DNA of 64,000 nt, from positions 31,447 through 95,446 of the forward strand of contig CAMAQM010000005.1 in NCBI GenBank assembly GCA_945860545.1, given 5' to 3'. This DNA comes from Bifidobacterium breve. GTDB lineage: Bacteria; Actinomycetota; Acidimicrobiia; Acidimicrobiales; Acidimicrobilacustridaceae. The position numbers were made by a program, and so were the translations under genes. Each line of letters opens with the position of its first letter. Positions within the stretch are counted from its first letter, which is position 1. Positions 1-10,074 of the stretch are shown here, piece by piece. Below the pieces are notes generated by a model. The model did no database searches, had not been told where the DNA came from, and saw nothing but the letters and a program-made list of their open reading frames with translations.

Positions 1-771
1 CGTGCCCGACAGCCACCACGCCGCCAACGCACCAACGAACGGCGCCGTCGAGAAGATCACCTGCCCCCTCGCCGCACCGAGGTCACGCGCCCCCTGCACC
101 CACAGGGTGATCGACACCCCGTAGCCGAACGCCCCGACGGCGAGCGCGCCGATCACGGTGCCCGGTGCTGGAAGGGACCCGCCACCGACCACCAGCCCCA
201 GCACGAGATTGGCCGAACCCCCGACCAGACCCTTGGCGAGGGTCACATGCTGGGGGGAGATGCGGTCGAGGGTGGCCGTCACGTTGTTGTCGATCCCCCA
301 GCACACACACGCCATCGCCACGAGGACGGCCCCAGAACTCACTCCCGCCGACGGTGACCAGACGAGGGCCGTCCCAGCGAGCGTGATGAGCGCCACGGCG
401 ACGATCATGGACCGCCCCAGGTGCTCACGGAACAACACAGCGGCGATCACCACCGTGGCGACCAGCTCGAAGTTCAGCATCAACGATGCCGTCGCCGCGC
501 TGGTGTGTTGCAGCCCGACAACCAGCAACGCCGGGCCGAGCGCACCACCGACGACGACGGCGACTGCGACCGGGCGCCAACTCGCCTGCAGCGCAGAGCG
601 GCTGGGTGGAGCACGAAACGCCACGGGCGACACGGCGACGGCTGCTCCCAGATACAGCAACCCGGCGAGCACCAACGGGTTGACCTGCCCGACGAGTTCG
701 GCCGCCAACGGCGTCGAGACCCCAAAGAGCAGCGCCGCAACCGAACACCGGACCACGCCGCGTGTGTTCAT
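1..771 (-). CDS. EamA/DMT-family transporter (3' end runs off the window)
   Basis: Reverse-strand reading from ATG at 771: MNTRGVVRCSVAALLFGVSTPLAAELVGQVNPLVLAGLLYLGAAVAVSP..., then ...ALAVGAFGYGVSITLWVQGARDLGAARGQVIFSTAPFVGALAAWWLSGT open to the window edge; repeated TM helices typical of EamA; SD GAGGAG upstream. Confidence 0.8.
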   Translation of the reverse strand, partial: MNTRGVVRCSVAALLFGVSTPLAAELVGQVNPLVLAGLLYLGAAVAVSPVAFRAPPSRSALQASWRPVAVAVVVGGALGPALLVVGLQHTSAATASLMLNFELVATVVIAAVLFREHLGRSMIVAVALITLAGTALVWSPSAGVSSGAVLVAMACVCWGIDNNVTATLDRISPQHVTLAKGLVGGSANLVLGLVVGGGSLPAPGTVIGALAVGAFGYGVSITLWVQGARDLGAARGQVIFSTAPFVGALAAWWLSGT

Positions 772-850
772 CGCCGTCGACTCCTCACCCCGTGAATGTG
801 TGGCTCACGTGCCGTTGTGGACCGACTGTTGCCGGGCAGGCCCACCATGG

Positions 851-924
851 TGGGCGCTGAGGGACTCGAACCCCCGACCCTCTCCTTGTAAGGGAGATGC
901 TCTAGCCAACTGAGCTAAGCGCCC
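851..924 (-). tRNA. tRNA-Val(UAC)
   Basis: Reverse complement GGGCGCTTAGCTCAGTTGGCTAGAGCATCTCCCTTACAAGGAGAGGGTCGGGGGTTCGAGTCCCTCAGCGCCCA; perfect 7-bp acceptor stem; anticodon loop CTTACAA. Confidence 0.95.
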
Positions 925-955
925 CAGACCCGGCGCACCGGGCGGACCAGAGATC

Positions 956-1465
956 CTACCGCTGCGCCTGGACGTCACCGCCGAGGGCGTCGCGGTCCCT
1001 TCGGGCCAGCGCCACCAGTGCCGATGCGGTCTCCGGCTGCAACTCGGGCAACGCCACCGGATCGAACCATCCCACGGCCGCGATCTCGGCGGGGTCGGCC
1101 ACCGTGGCGTCGGGGTCAACCCCGGGACCCGGCCGGGCGCGGAACACCACGTCAACCCGGTGCAACCGTGACGCCACCACAACCGACGGCTCGCCCACGA
1201 GTTCGACCTCGATGCCGACCTCCTCGGCGACTTCGCGCCGGGCGCCATCGGCGGGATCCTCGTGGCGGGCCAACAGGCCGCCCGGGAGTCCCCACCCTTG
1301 TCGGTAGGTCTGGCGAATCAGCAGAATTCGCCCGTCGGTGCGTTCGACTCGACACATCGCCCCCACGGTGTACCCGGGGGTCCCTAGGCGCACCAGCCGA
1401 CGCCGCAACCCGCGAGGGAGACGACCGAACAGCTGCAGGGCGAGACGGTGGACGTGGGTGCGCAC
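956..1465 (-). CDS. NUDIX hydrolase
   Basis: Nudix box GGLLARHEDPADGARREVAEEVGIEVE; GTG start preceded by TACGCT at 6 nt. Confidence 0.9.
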   Translation of the reverse strand: MRTHVHRLALQLFGRLPRGLRRRLVRLGTPGYTVGAMCRVERTDGRILLIRQTYRQGWGLPGGLLARHEDPADGARREVAEEVGIEVELVGEPSVVVASRLHRVDVVFRARPGPGVDPDATVADPAEIAAVGWFDPVALPELQPETASALVALARRDRDALGGDVQAQR

Positions 1466-1514
1466 ACCTCAAGCGTACGGTGAGGCGCCCACAGCGCGCC
1501 CACCGGTTCGGTCG

Positions 1515-2303
1515 CTAACGATTGGGCGGGGTCGTGAAGCCGGCGCGTGCGGCGACGAGCGCCGCCCCGAGCTCGCCAGTTCCGGCAGCGACGGGGGTGC
1601 GCCGGTCAGCGGGATCGAGGGTGACGAGCGGCCGCCCCTCGGCGTCGACGACGAACGCCCCCGCTTCGAGACACACCAGCATCCCACCGAGGTAGTCCCA
1701 CACCCCGTGGGCGTTCCACGAACAGTCGAGGTACCCGTCGAGCGTGCCGTCGGCCACCGCACACAGGTCGAGCGCGGCGGCGCCCATGGCCCGATACTGC
1801 TTCCACCCGAGGTAGTGCGGTGGGTAGCCGGACAGGCCGACCATGGCGGAACGCAACGTCGTCGCGGCCGACGGGGTGATCGGGACCCCGTCACGGGTGG
1901 CGCCGTGACCTGCCACGGCCTCGTAGCGCCGTCCGTGGGCGAGGTCGGCAACGAGTGCCACCCGGGCCTCGCCGTCCACCACAGCGCACAGGCTCGTGGC
2001 GAACCAGGGCACTCCCCGACTGGCGTTGGTCGAGCCGTCGAGGGGGTCGACGATCACCGTGACGCGCTGGTCGTCACGGGTGCGACCCGACTCCTCGCTC
2101 ACCACCCCGACTCCTGCGGCGGCGAGGACGCCGAGCGCCGCCTCGTCGGCCACCAGGTCGGCGGCGTACTGACCGCGCTCACGGTCCACCATCGACCAGT
2201 CGGTGACCCCGGCCACCGCGTCAGCCACGGCGTCGGCGACGTCACCGAGCAGGACGACGAGTTGGTCGTCGGACCAGGAACGGTCTGGATCGGTGTGGGT
2301 CAC
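1515..2303 (-). CDS. inositol monophosphatase family protein
   Basis: VIVDPLDGSTNASRGVPW and WDYLGGMLVCLEAGAFV motifs; start set at GTG 2303 (VTHTDPDRSW) with TACCGT 6 nt upstream. Confidence 0.88.
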   Translation of the reverse strand: MTHTDPDRSWSDDQLVVLLGDVADAVADAVAGVTDWSMVDRERGQYAADLVADEAALGVLAAAGVGVVSEESGRTRDDQRVTVIVDPLDGSTNASRGVPWFATSLCAVVDGEARVALVADLAHGRRYEAVAGHGATRDGVPITPSAATTLRSAMVGLSGYPPHYLGWKQYRAMGAAALDLCAVADGTLDGYLDCSWNAHGVWDYLGGMLVCLEAGAFVVDAEGRPLVTLDPADRRTPVAAGTGELGAALVAARAGFTTPPNR

Positions 2304-2381
2304 ACGCCGACGGTACCGGGCGCCGGTACCCGGCGGCGACCACGGTGCGCCGGTGGGGCCGTGGCGTGGCAGGCTTGGGTG

Positions 2382-2945
2382 GTGGCCGTCATCGACATCC
2401 CCGGGTTCGTCGCCGACCTGAAGTCCCATGCCGTGGACCATGGGTTCCACGTGCACGACGAACGCCACTTCATCGAGACGTATTCACTGCGTCAGATGTG
2501 GGAAGTCGAACTGCATCCCGAACAGGCGTGCGGTGGCCCCCTCGACCTGCACCTCGCCCTCGAGGTGGACCCCAGAGCCCTGCTGCAGTTCGAGGACCGC
2601 GTCGTCGAACTCGACGAAACCGACGAACCACCCACCGGGTTCTGGTTCCCCCTCGCCTTCAACTGGGCGCTGCCTCCCCTGCCGGCGGGGCCTGACCTGT
2701 TGGTGCTCGCCACCGAACTCGCTGAGATCGGTGGAACCGAGTTGCCCCTTGAGGTCTCCGCCATCGACTCGTACGCCACCGCCCTCGACGCCCCGGAACG
2801 GTCGCTGAGCATCGTGGCCCGCATCCAGGTCCCCCTCGACCGAATCCTGTTGGGCCAGGAACAGTTGTGTGACGTGCTCGACCGGTGCCACGGGGTGAGC
2901 ATGTTTCTGTTGGACCGCGCCCCGATGTGGCTGGACGACCTGTGA
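2382..2945 (+). CDS. hypothetical protein
   Basis: In-frame ORF from GTG 2382; overlaps the next ORF by 4 nt, as in an operon. Confidence 0.65.
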   Translation: MAVIDIPGFVADLKSHAVDHGFHVHDERHFIETYSLRQMWEVELHPEQACGGPLDLHLALEVDPRALLQFEDRVVELDETDEPPTGFWFPLAFNWALPPLPAGPDLLVLATELAEIGGTELPLEVSAIDSYATALDAPERSLSIVARIQVPLDRILLGQEQLCDVLDRCHGVSMFLLDRAPMWLDDL

Positions 2946-3418
2946 GCCGCAACATCGAACACATCGAGTTCACCTTCGATGAGCGTGACGCCGTGGTGGT
3001 GGCCATGGGAGAACTGGTGTCCCGCCACACCGGGTGGGTCAACATCCAACCCATCGTGGACCCTGAACGCCTGCCCGCTCCCCCTTCGGGGTTGATCTCG
3101 GGGTGGCTGACTGGGGGGCTCCCTCCGCTTCCGGTCGGTACGTTCATGGCGCCGGTGGTCAAGCGCGGCGAGTTGACCCACGGGTCGGTGGGCCTCGCCC
3201 ACAACGCCAACACCAAAGTCGCTCGTCGCCTCGTGGAGGCCGGGATCGTCGCTCCCGATGGTTGGCGGGCGGTGCAGGACAACGCCCGTCGAGGGGTGGT
3301 GATCCAGGTGCCACCCGACACCGACCCTGCCGTGGCGCTCGACTGGATCCTGCGATCCATTGAGGAACTGGCACGCGTCCCCACCGATCGGACCTACCGG
3401 GCCACCATCCACTCGTGA
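2942..3418 (+). CDS. hypothetical protein
   Basis: ORF from GTG 2942 overlapping the upstream stop; actinobacterial codon bias. Confidence 0.65.
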   Translation: MSRNIEHIEFTFDERDAVVVAMGELVSRHTGWVNIQPIVDPERLPAPPSGLISGWLTGGLPPLPVGTFMAPVVKRGELTHGSVGLAHNANTKVARRLVEAGIVAPDGWRAVQDNARRGVVIQVPPDTDPAVALDWILRSIEELARVPTDRTYRATIHS

Positions 3419-3441
3419 TCGTCGGCCGCTAGGGTTCGGAC

Positions 3442-3678
3442 ATGCCCACGACCCAAGGCCGCAGCAACGACAAGTCCTCCCCGATCACCGCCCGTCGCGT
3501 GCTCGTGGCCCTCTTGGTGCTCGCCGCGTTGGCGTTCGTGGTGCAGAACACCAACACGGTGGACATCAAGTGGCTGATGTTCGGGTTCAGTGCACCGCAG
3601 TGGATGATGGCGGTGCTGCTGTTGGGTGTGGGGTTCGTGGTCGGCTGGTTCGTCGGCCGACCCAACCGCAAGGACTGA
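3442..3678 (+). CDS. LapA-domain (DUF1049) membrane protein
   Basis: Two TM segments with FVVQNTNTVDIKWLMFGFSAPQW...GFVVGWFVGR; TAGGGT 6 nt before ATG. Confidence 0.8.
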   Translation: MPTTQGRSNDKSSPITARRVLVALLVLAALAFVVQNTNTVDIKWLMFGFSAPQWMMAVLLLGVGFVVGWFVGRPNRKD

Positions 3679-3728
3679 CGCTCAACACGACGTTGGGGAA
3701 CTCCGCTGACGGAGAGACTGCGTCGCCG

Positions 3729-5510
3729 CTAGTGCACCGGCTCGGCCGACGACGAACCCTCATCGACGTCACCGAGGACCAGTTGGGCGCCAACGCTCGG
3801 TTCGCCGCCGCTGGGATCGATGATCTCGCCGGTGAACAGGAAGTTCAACGCCTGGATCATGACGCCGGGTTCGGAACTGCCTGCGTCGTGCGGATCGAGC
3901 CCGTGGAGCCCGGGTGTGGGCGGAAGGTTCGTGGTGGGGGGTGCCGGGGTGCCGAAATCCCACACGGATAGCACCGAACGGGTGGTGGGCATGTCGCCCA
4001 CGTCGTCGATGCCCCACATGGGTTCGACATCGCTGGAACGACCGTCACGCAACGCCGGCCGGCGCACCGCGGCACCGATGGTGCGGGCCAGCACCTCGGT
4101 GGAGACGTTGGGGACCTGATGGTCACCGAACGCCTCGATGAGCAGCACCGTCTTGGGGCTGACCCCCGGGTAGGGGTCGGCGGTGAGGTGCTGGACGTAT
4201 CCGGCGTTCTCCCCCCGGTCCCACAGCAACTGGATGAGCTCAAGGGCCACCATGCGGTCTACGGGGTCCGGGTAGGCGCCGTGGAACACGTCTTCGAAGG
4301 CCAACCAGTTCACCGACCGGGGCAGCATCAGGTTGTAGGCGAGTCCCGGCACCCCGAACACGGCCCGCTGCCACTCGTCAGCCACGGCGCTCGCCACCCC
4401 ACCGAGGATGCCGCCCTGACTGTTGCCGACGAACACCGATCCGTCGACGGCCAGTCGGGACGCACCGTCGGGCCCCTGGAACACGGGGTGGGAGGCGAAC
4501 CCGTCGGGCCGGTTGGCGAGACGGGCCAAAAGGATGAACGCCAACTGGGACTGCTGGAGCCGGTCAGGGATGGACACGAAACGTGACAGGTCGCCGAGCA
4601 CATCGGCGACGTTGGGAACGTCCTCGGTACACATGCCCACCCAGTCGGTGCCGCACACGTTGAGGTTGCCCAACGAGCAGATGCCGTCAAGCGTGTACAC
4701 CTCGTCGCGACTCGACAGCAGACCGTGGCCGAACACCAGCGTGCCGCGTGCGGCGGGGTCCGAAGCGAACAGGAACGTGAACGGGGCGCGCCACGTCGGA
4801 TACTCGGGGTTGAGCGTGGGTGTTCCCTCGGCGTCGAGCAGCATGCGTCCGCCGGGGGACCCGTCGTTGTCGAGGTAGTTCGGCACGCTGAACGTGCCCT
4901 GCACCGACACCGGGTCGCCCGAGTCGTCGACGTCGGTGACCTCGAACTCAGGCATGTACCCCTCAGCTGCGGCGACCATTGCCCGCAACCGGCTCGACAA
5001 GGAGGTGCTCGACGCCACCGGGAACGACCACACCAGCGGAAGCTCCATGGGCACCGGTGCACCGGTGGCGGTGACCAACGGGTCGATCTCCACCTGGTAA
5101 CGGTGGCCTTCGGTGAGCGCCTTGGCCGGGTGGATCATCACCAGGTGGTGCCGCTCGGGGTCATAGGAGTTGAGCTCCGCCCAGTACGGCCAACGCTCCC
5201 CGGTGGTGAGGTCGGTGAGGCGCACTGCAACGTCGGCAGCCATCGACGCCCCGATGTTGGTGCTGTCGGGCACGCCGCTGCGGGTGAGATCCACCCCGGG
5301 CACGTGCACGAGGATGCGACTCGCCGGTGAGAAGCCGTCAGCAACGTTCTGCGCCGTGACGTCAATGGGGACCCCCGCCGAGTTGCGGGGGGTGGCCTCA
5401 GCGGGAATGGCGAGGCGCACCCCGGTGGGGGTGGTGGGGTCCGCAACGGTGAACCGCTCGTGGGGCCAGGGCAACAGTCCGCTCGACGGCGTCCAGATCT
5501 CATTTGTCAT
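3729..5510 (-). CDS. large predicted alpha/beta-hydrolase-like protein
   Basis: 594-aa ORF from ATG 5510; FVGNSQGGILGG resembles a nucleophile elbow (GNSQGG). Confidence 0.7.
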   Translation of the reverse strand: MTNEIWTPSSGLLPWPHERFTVADPTTPTGVRLAIPAEATPRNSAGVPIDVTAQNVADGFSPASRILVHVPGVDLTRSGVPDSTNIGASMAADVAVRLTDLTTGERWPYWAELNSYDPERHHLVMIHPAKALTEGHRYQVEIDPLVTATGAPVPMELPLVWSFPVASSTSLSSRLRAMVAAAEGYMPEFEVTDVDDSGDPVSVQGTFSVPNYLDNDGSPGGRMLLDAEGTPTLNPEYPTWRAPFTFLFASDPAARGTLVFGHGLLSSRDEVYTLDGICSLGNLNVCGTDWVGMCTEDVPNVADVLGDLSRFVSIPDRLQQSQLAFILLARLANRPDGFASHPVFQGPDGASRLAVDGSVFVGNSQGGILGGVASAVADEWQRAVFGVPGLAYNLMLPRSVNWLAFEDVFHGAYPDPVDRMVALELIQLLWDRGENAGYVQHLTADPYPGVSPKTVLLIEAFGDHQVPNVSTEVLARTIGAAVRRPALRDGRSSDVEPMWGIDDVGDMPTTRSVLSVWDFGTPAPPTTNLPPTPGLHGLDPHDAGSSEPGVMIQALNFLFTGEIIDPSGGEPSVGAQLVLGDVDEGSSSAEPVH

Positions 5511-5588
5511 TCCGACAATCTCGCACATCTCGGTGACCGCCACCGACACTCCGGGCACCGCAACGACCGCTCCCCTACGCTTTGACCC

Positions 5589-7832
5589 GTGGAGGAGACA
5601 CACCACACGTTCTGTCGCATCTGCGAGTCACTGTGCGGACTTGAGGTCACCGTCGACAACGGGACCGTGACACGAATCCGGCCCGACGAGCACCACGTCG
5701 GCACCGCAGGGTTCGCCTGCATCAAAGGGGTCAAGCAGCACAAGCTGTACGCCTCGCCCGACCGGCTCGAGCACCCGATGCGTCGCGACGGCGAAACGTG
5801 GTCGGCGGTGAGTTGGCCCGAGGCCGAGGCCGACATCGGGCAGCGGGTACGGGCCATCGTCGATCAACACGGCCCCAACGCGGTGGCCATGTACGTCGGG
5901 ACCGCCGCAGGTTTCGGGGTGCTCCACCCGGTGTTCGCCCAAGGGTTCATGGACGGCATCGGGTCGGAATCCATGTTCGCCAGCGCCACCCAGGACTGTT
6001 CGAACAAGTTCGCCGCCGCCCGCGAGATCTACGGGTTCCCGTTCACCCAGCCGTTCCCCGACGTGGACCGCACCAACTGCCTCGTCGTCGTGGGGGCGAA
6101 CCCCGTGGTGTCGAAATGGTCGTTCCTCCAGGTGGCCGACCCCACCAAACGGCTCCGCGAGATCGCCGAACGAGGCGGCCGAGTCATCGTGGTGGACCCC
6201 CGGTTCACCGAAACGGCGCGGGCCGCCACCGACCACGTGTTCATCCGGCCCGACACCGACGTGTTCTTCTACCTGTCGTTCCTCAACGAGGTGCTCGCCA
6301 CGGGGCGCATCGACGAGGCACTGGTGGCGGACCACACCACCGGCATCGACGAGATCACCGAACTGGTGGCACCGTGGACACCGGAGCGCACCGCTGAGGT
6401 CACCGGCATCGAACCCGAGGTGCTGCGCAGCGTGGTCGCTGCCTACCTCGACGCCGACGGGGCGGCGCTCTACTCGTCCACCGGCGTCAACATGGGCTCC
6501 AATGGGGTACTGGCGTACTGGCTGCAAGAGGTCATCAACGCCGTGGCCGGCAACCTCGACCGCAGCGGCGGCACCCTGGTGGGCAAAGGCATTTTCGACT
6601 TCGCCAAGTTCGGCAAACGCACCGGCACACTCATGAGCGACGCCACGTCACGCATCGGCGGGTTCCGCAAGGTCAACGACGCGTTCCCCGGTGGCATCCT
6701 CGCCGATGAGATCCTCACGAACGGCCCCGGTCGCATCCGGGCGCTGTTCGTCACCGGGGGCAACCCGCTCATCACCATGGCCGACGCCGGCCGACTGCGC
6801 GAAGCGTTCGGTCAGCTCGAACTGCTCGTCACCGTCGACATCTACCGCAACGAGACCGGTTCACTGGCGCACTACACCCTGCCCGCCACCGACCCACTCC
6901 AGCGCGACGACCTGCCGTTCATCTTCCCGCTGGTGCTCGGCATGCAGTCAAGGCCCTACCTGCAGGCCACCCGGGCGGTCAGTGCCCCCCGGGGCGAACA
7001 ACGCGACGAGGCCTCGATCTACCTGGCGCTGGGCAAGGCGTGCAATGCGCCCATCTTCGGTTCGAGACGGGCGCAGCGAATGCTTGAGCGCATGGCTGCC
7101 CGCCACGCCCGCCGACACGGTCTCGCCCACCCCACCGTGCCGTCCGAGAAGTTGTTGAACCTGCTTTTGCGGGTCACCCGCCAACCCGGGTTCCGCAAAC
7201 TCCTCGGCCACCCGCACGGCCTCGCCCGTCCGCCGGCCCAACCCGGATCGTTCCTCGGGAAGCGCATCGTCACCGACGACCGCAGGGTGCATCTCGCCCC
7301 ACAGCGCCTCATGTCGGCCGCCGGACGTCTCGACGCGGCGTTCAGCGCCGCCCTCGACCGGGCTGACCGCATGCTCCTCATCACCAAGCGGCACACCAAA
7401 ACCCACAATTCGTGGACCCACAACCACCCCGAGATGGTGGCCAACGGGTTCACCACCAACCACCTCTACCTGCATCCCGCCGACGGGGAACGTCTCGGTC
7501 TCGGCGACGACGACCTCGCCGACGTGACGTCGGCGACCGCAACGGTCAGGGTCCCGGTCCGGCTCCACCACGAACTCATGGAAGGGGTGTGTGCCCTGCC
7601 CCACGGGTGGGGTCACCAGCACGCCACCGGACTGTCGGTGGCGTCGCGCACCACCGGGGTGAACGTGAACCTGCTCGCCGCGTCGGGACCCGACGCCATC
7701 GACCCCGTCTCGGGCATGTCGCACCTCACTGGGATCCCCGTCGACATCGCCCCAGCGACCGGTCCCCTCGACCCCGACTCGTGGTCGGGGATGCCCCCCG
7801 CCGAGACGCCGGTGGGTATCAGCTCACACTGA
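5589..7832 (+). CDS. molybdopterin-dependent oxidoreductase (DMSO reductase superfamily)
   Basis: N-terminal CRICESLC...C Fe-S motif, VVVGANPVVSKW, GGRVIVVDPRFTETA, C-terminal molydop-binding LPHGWGHQHATG. Confidence 0.92.
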   Translation: MEETHHTFCRICESLCGLEVTVDNGTVTRIRPDEHHVGTAGFACIKGVKQHKLYASPDRLEHPMRRDGETWSAVSWPEAEADIGQRVRAIVDQHGPNAVAMYVGTAAGFGVLHPVFAQGFMDGIGSESMFASATQDCSNKFAAAREIYGFPFTQPFPDVDRTNCLVVVGANPVVSKWSFLQVADPTKRLREIAERGGRVIVVDPRFTETARAATDHVFIRPDTDVFFYLSFLNEVLATGRIDEALVADHTTGIDEITELVAPWTPERTAEVTGIEPEVLRSVVAAYLDADGAALYSSTGVNMGSNGVLAYWLQEVINAVAGNLDRSGGTLVGKGIFDFAKFGKRTGTLMSDATSRIGGFRKVNDAFPGGILADEILTNGPGRIRALFVTGGNPLITMADAGRLREAFGQLELLVTVDIYRNETGSLAHYTLPATDPLQRDDLPFIFPLVLGMQSRPYLQATRAVSAPRGEQRDEASIYLALGKACNAPIFGSRRAQRMLERMAARHARRHGLAHPTVPSEKLLNLLLRVTRQPGFRKLLGHPHGLARPPAQPGSFLGKRIVTDDRRVHLAPQRLMSAAGRLDAAFSAALDRADRMLLITKRHTKTHNSWTHNHPEMVANGFTTNHLYLHPADGERLGLGDDDLADVTSATATVRVPVRLHHELMEGVCALPHGWGHQHATGLSVASRTTGVNVNLLAASGPDAIDPVSGMSHLTGIPVDIAPATGPLDPDSWSGMPPAETPVGISSH

Positions 7833-7846
7833 GGGTCGCGAGCGGG

Positions 7847-8299
7847 TCACTTGGCGGGCAACCCGGCGTCGGCGAAGGCCACACCCTTCCAGGTCCCGCC
7901 CTCGTCGACGAACACGTTGACCCGAGAGGTGGGGGTCTGGGCCACACCGTCCCTGTCGATCGATGCCCTGTAGGACACCACCAGTACGCCGGGCGCTGCG
8001 CTCACCGTGATGTCAGACACCTGTGGGTTCTCAAAGCACACCGACCCAATGACGTCGAGCACCTCGGACTTCGACTTGGCGCCGGTGGCGGTCACCGACT
8101 GGAACGCCGGGTCCAACAATGCGCCGTACCGCTCCACATCCCGCCCCTCGCAGTCGAGCGTGTCGTAGTACTCGTTCACCAACTGGGCACCAACCTGGTC
8201 GGCCGCCGCCTGATCGAGTGTCGGAGGCGTCGACGAGCACGCCGTGACCACGAGGGCAACAGTGGCGGCCAGAAGGGCAATGGGGCGGATGGTACGCAT
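7847..8299 (-). CDS. secreted lipoprotein, NTF2/SnoaL-like
   Basis: MRTIRPIALLAATVALVVTACSS lipobox; YYDTLDCEGRDVERYGALLDPAFQ. Confidence 0.65.
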   Translation of the reverse strand: MRTIRPIALLAATVALVVTACSSTPPTLDQAAADQVGAQLVNEYYDTLDCEGRDVERYGALLDPAFQSVTATGAKSKSEVLDVIGSVCFENPQVSDITVSAAPGVLVVSYRASIDRDGVAQTPTSRVNVFVDEGGTWKGVAFADAGLPAK

Positions 8300-8372
8300 C
8301 GGGTTCACCTCGGTGCTCGGGATCCGGAACTGCCGGCGAACCTAGTACGGCTGCGCCGGTGGGCAGTCGACC

Positions 8373-10040
8373 TCAGGTGGGGGTCAGACGCTCCCGGAGT
8401 TCGCGTTTGAGGATCTTCCCCGTCGCACCGCGTGGAAGCGGTTCATCGGTGAACACCACGACAGAAGGCACCTTGAATGGAGCGAGATGGGTTGACAGGT
8501 GATGGCGCAGGTCCTGCTCGGTCAGCGTCTGCCCGGCACGCACCATGATCGCGGCGGCGACCTCCTCGCCGAGACGATCATGGGGAACGCCGAACACGGC
8601 AGCCTCGTGGACGGCGGGGTGGGTGTAGATGGCCGCTTCCACTTCGGCGCCGTACACGTTCTCCCCACCACGCAGGATCATGTCCTTGGCCCGGTCCTCC
8701 ACGAACACGAACCCTTCGTCGTCGATACGGCCAATGTCACCGGTGCGCAACCAGCCGTCCACGATGGTCTCCGCCGTTGCCTCAGGACGGTTCCAGTAGC
8801 CACGGATGAGGTTCGGACCGCTGAACCAGATCTCCCCGACCTCGCCGGGGGGCAGGTCGTTTCCGTCGTCGTCACGCACCACCACCCCCATCACGGGCAG
8901 CACCCGGCCGGTCGAGCGCGGTTTGCGAAGGTAGTCATCAGCGGAGTTCTGCGGGCCGTAGGCGTTCGTCTCGGTCATGCCGTAACCGATGCCCGGGCGG
9001 CCGTTGCGAAATCCGCGCTCGACCCGGTCGACGAGTTCGGGTGGGGCGGGAGCGCCGCCACCGCCGACGGACAACAGCGAACTCGTGTCGGTTGAAGCGA
9101 ACGTGGAGGCCTCAAGCAGGTCCCAACTCATGGTGGGGACCCCCACGAAGTGGGTGACCCGTTCACGTTCGATGAGTTGCAACGCCCGCTCGGCGTCCCA
9201 CTTGTAGAGCATCACGAGTTTGCAGCCGCTGGCCACGCAGCTCAGCATCACCGGCACCAGTCCGGTCACGTGGAACAGCGGCACCACGAGAATGAACGTG
9301 GTCGTCCACGGGTGCGGTTCACGTGGCGGGTCCATGGCGGCGTTCACCCGGGCACGGGCCCCATACGACATGAGGGCGTGAACGACCGCCCGGTGGGTCG
9401 ACACCGCACCCTTGGGGTGACCGGTGGTGCCCGAGGTGTACAGGATTATGGCGTCGTCATCGGTGGTGGGCGCCTGGGCCGGGGGTCCGGCATTGGCCAC
9501 CACCACCTCGTCGAATGCGTCGACCCCGGGGAACGGATCTGACGCCGAGCGGACGACCACCCCGGTGATGCCAAGCACGTCAAGGGATCCGGCGGCGCGT
9601 TCGATGCGTTCGGTGTCCGCCACGAGCAGGCGAGCTCCCGAGTCCTCGAGCCCGTAGTGGAGCTCTTCGGCCACCCACCAGGCGTTCATGCACACGGCGA
9701 CGGCCCCAACGGACACGGTGGCGGCGAACGCCACGATCCACTCGGGGTAGTTGCGCATGGCGATCGCCACCCGGTCTCCCGGAGCGATCCCGTACCGTTC
9801 GACGAGGGCGGTGGCGAACCCGTCGATGCGGGCGAGTACCTCACCAATGGTGAACACCTCGTCTTCGAACACGAGGAACGCTGCGTCGGGGTCGCGTTGC
9901 CGCAACGAGCCGAACAGGTCCCGCAAGGTTGCTGGTGCCCGGGCGAAGACCCGTTCGGAGCGGCCGTTGCGCACGACCTCGACCGTTTCGTACGGACCAT
10001 CGGGCCCGAGAACCGCGGCCACGGCCTCATCCCACGTCAC
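8373..10040 (-). CDS. AMP-binding acyl-CoA synthetase / fatty-acid-CoA ligase
   Basis: AMP-binding motif ILYTSGTTGHPKGAVSTH, GYGMTETNAYGP, GWLRTGDIGRIDDEGFVFVEDRAKDMILRGGENV. Confidence 0.95.
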   Translation of the reverse strand: MTWDEAVAAVLGPDGPYETVEVVRNGRSERVFARAPATLRDLFGSLRQRDPDAAFLVFEDEVFTIGEVLARIDGFATALVERYGIAPGDRVAIAMRNYPEWIVAFAATVSVGAVAVCMNAWWVAEELHYGLEDSGARLLVADTERIERAAGSLDVLGITGVVVRSASDPFPGVDAFDEVVVANAGPPAQAPTTDDDAIILYTSGTTGHPKGAVSTHRAVVHALMSYGARARVNAAMDPPREPHPWTTTFILVVPLFHVTGLVPVMLSCVASGCKLVMLYKWDAERALQLIERERVTHFVGVPTMSWDLLEASTFASTDTSSLLSVGGGGAPAPPELVDRVERGFRNGRPGIGYGMTETNAYGPQNSADDYLRKPRSTGRVLPVMGVVVRDDDGNDLPPGEVGEIWFSGPNLIRGYWNRPEATAETIVDGWLRTGDIGRIDDEGFVFVEDRAKDMILRGGENVYGAEVEAAIYTHPAVHEAAVFGVPHDRLGEEVAAAIMVRAGQTLTEQDLRHHLSTHLAPFKVPSVVVFTDEPLPRGATGKILKRELRERLTPT

Positions 10041-10074
10041 ATTGCACCCCCCTGCACGCCCCTCGGGGCGGCGA

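Noticed and set aside
1338-2381. N-terminal part of the 535-aa ORF 1338-2945
   Set aside because: Runs antisense through NUDIX and IMPase genes; real start is near GTG 2382
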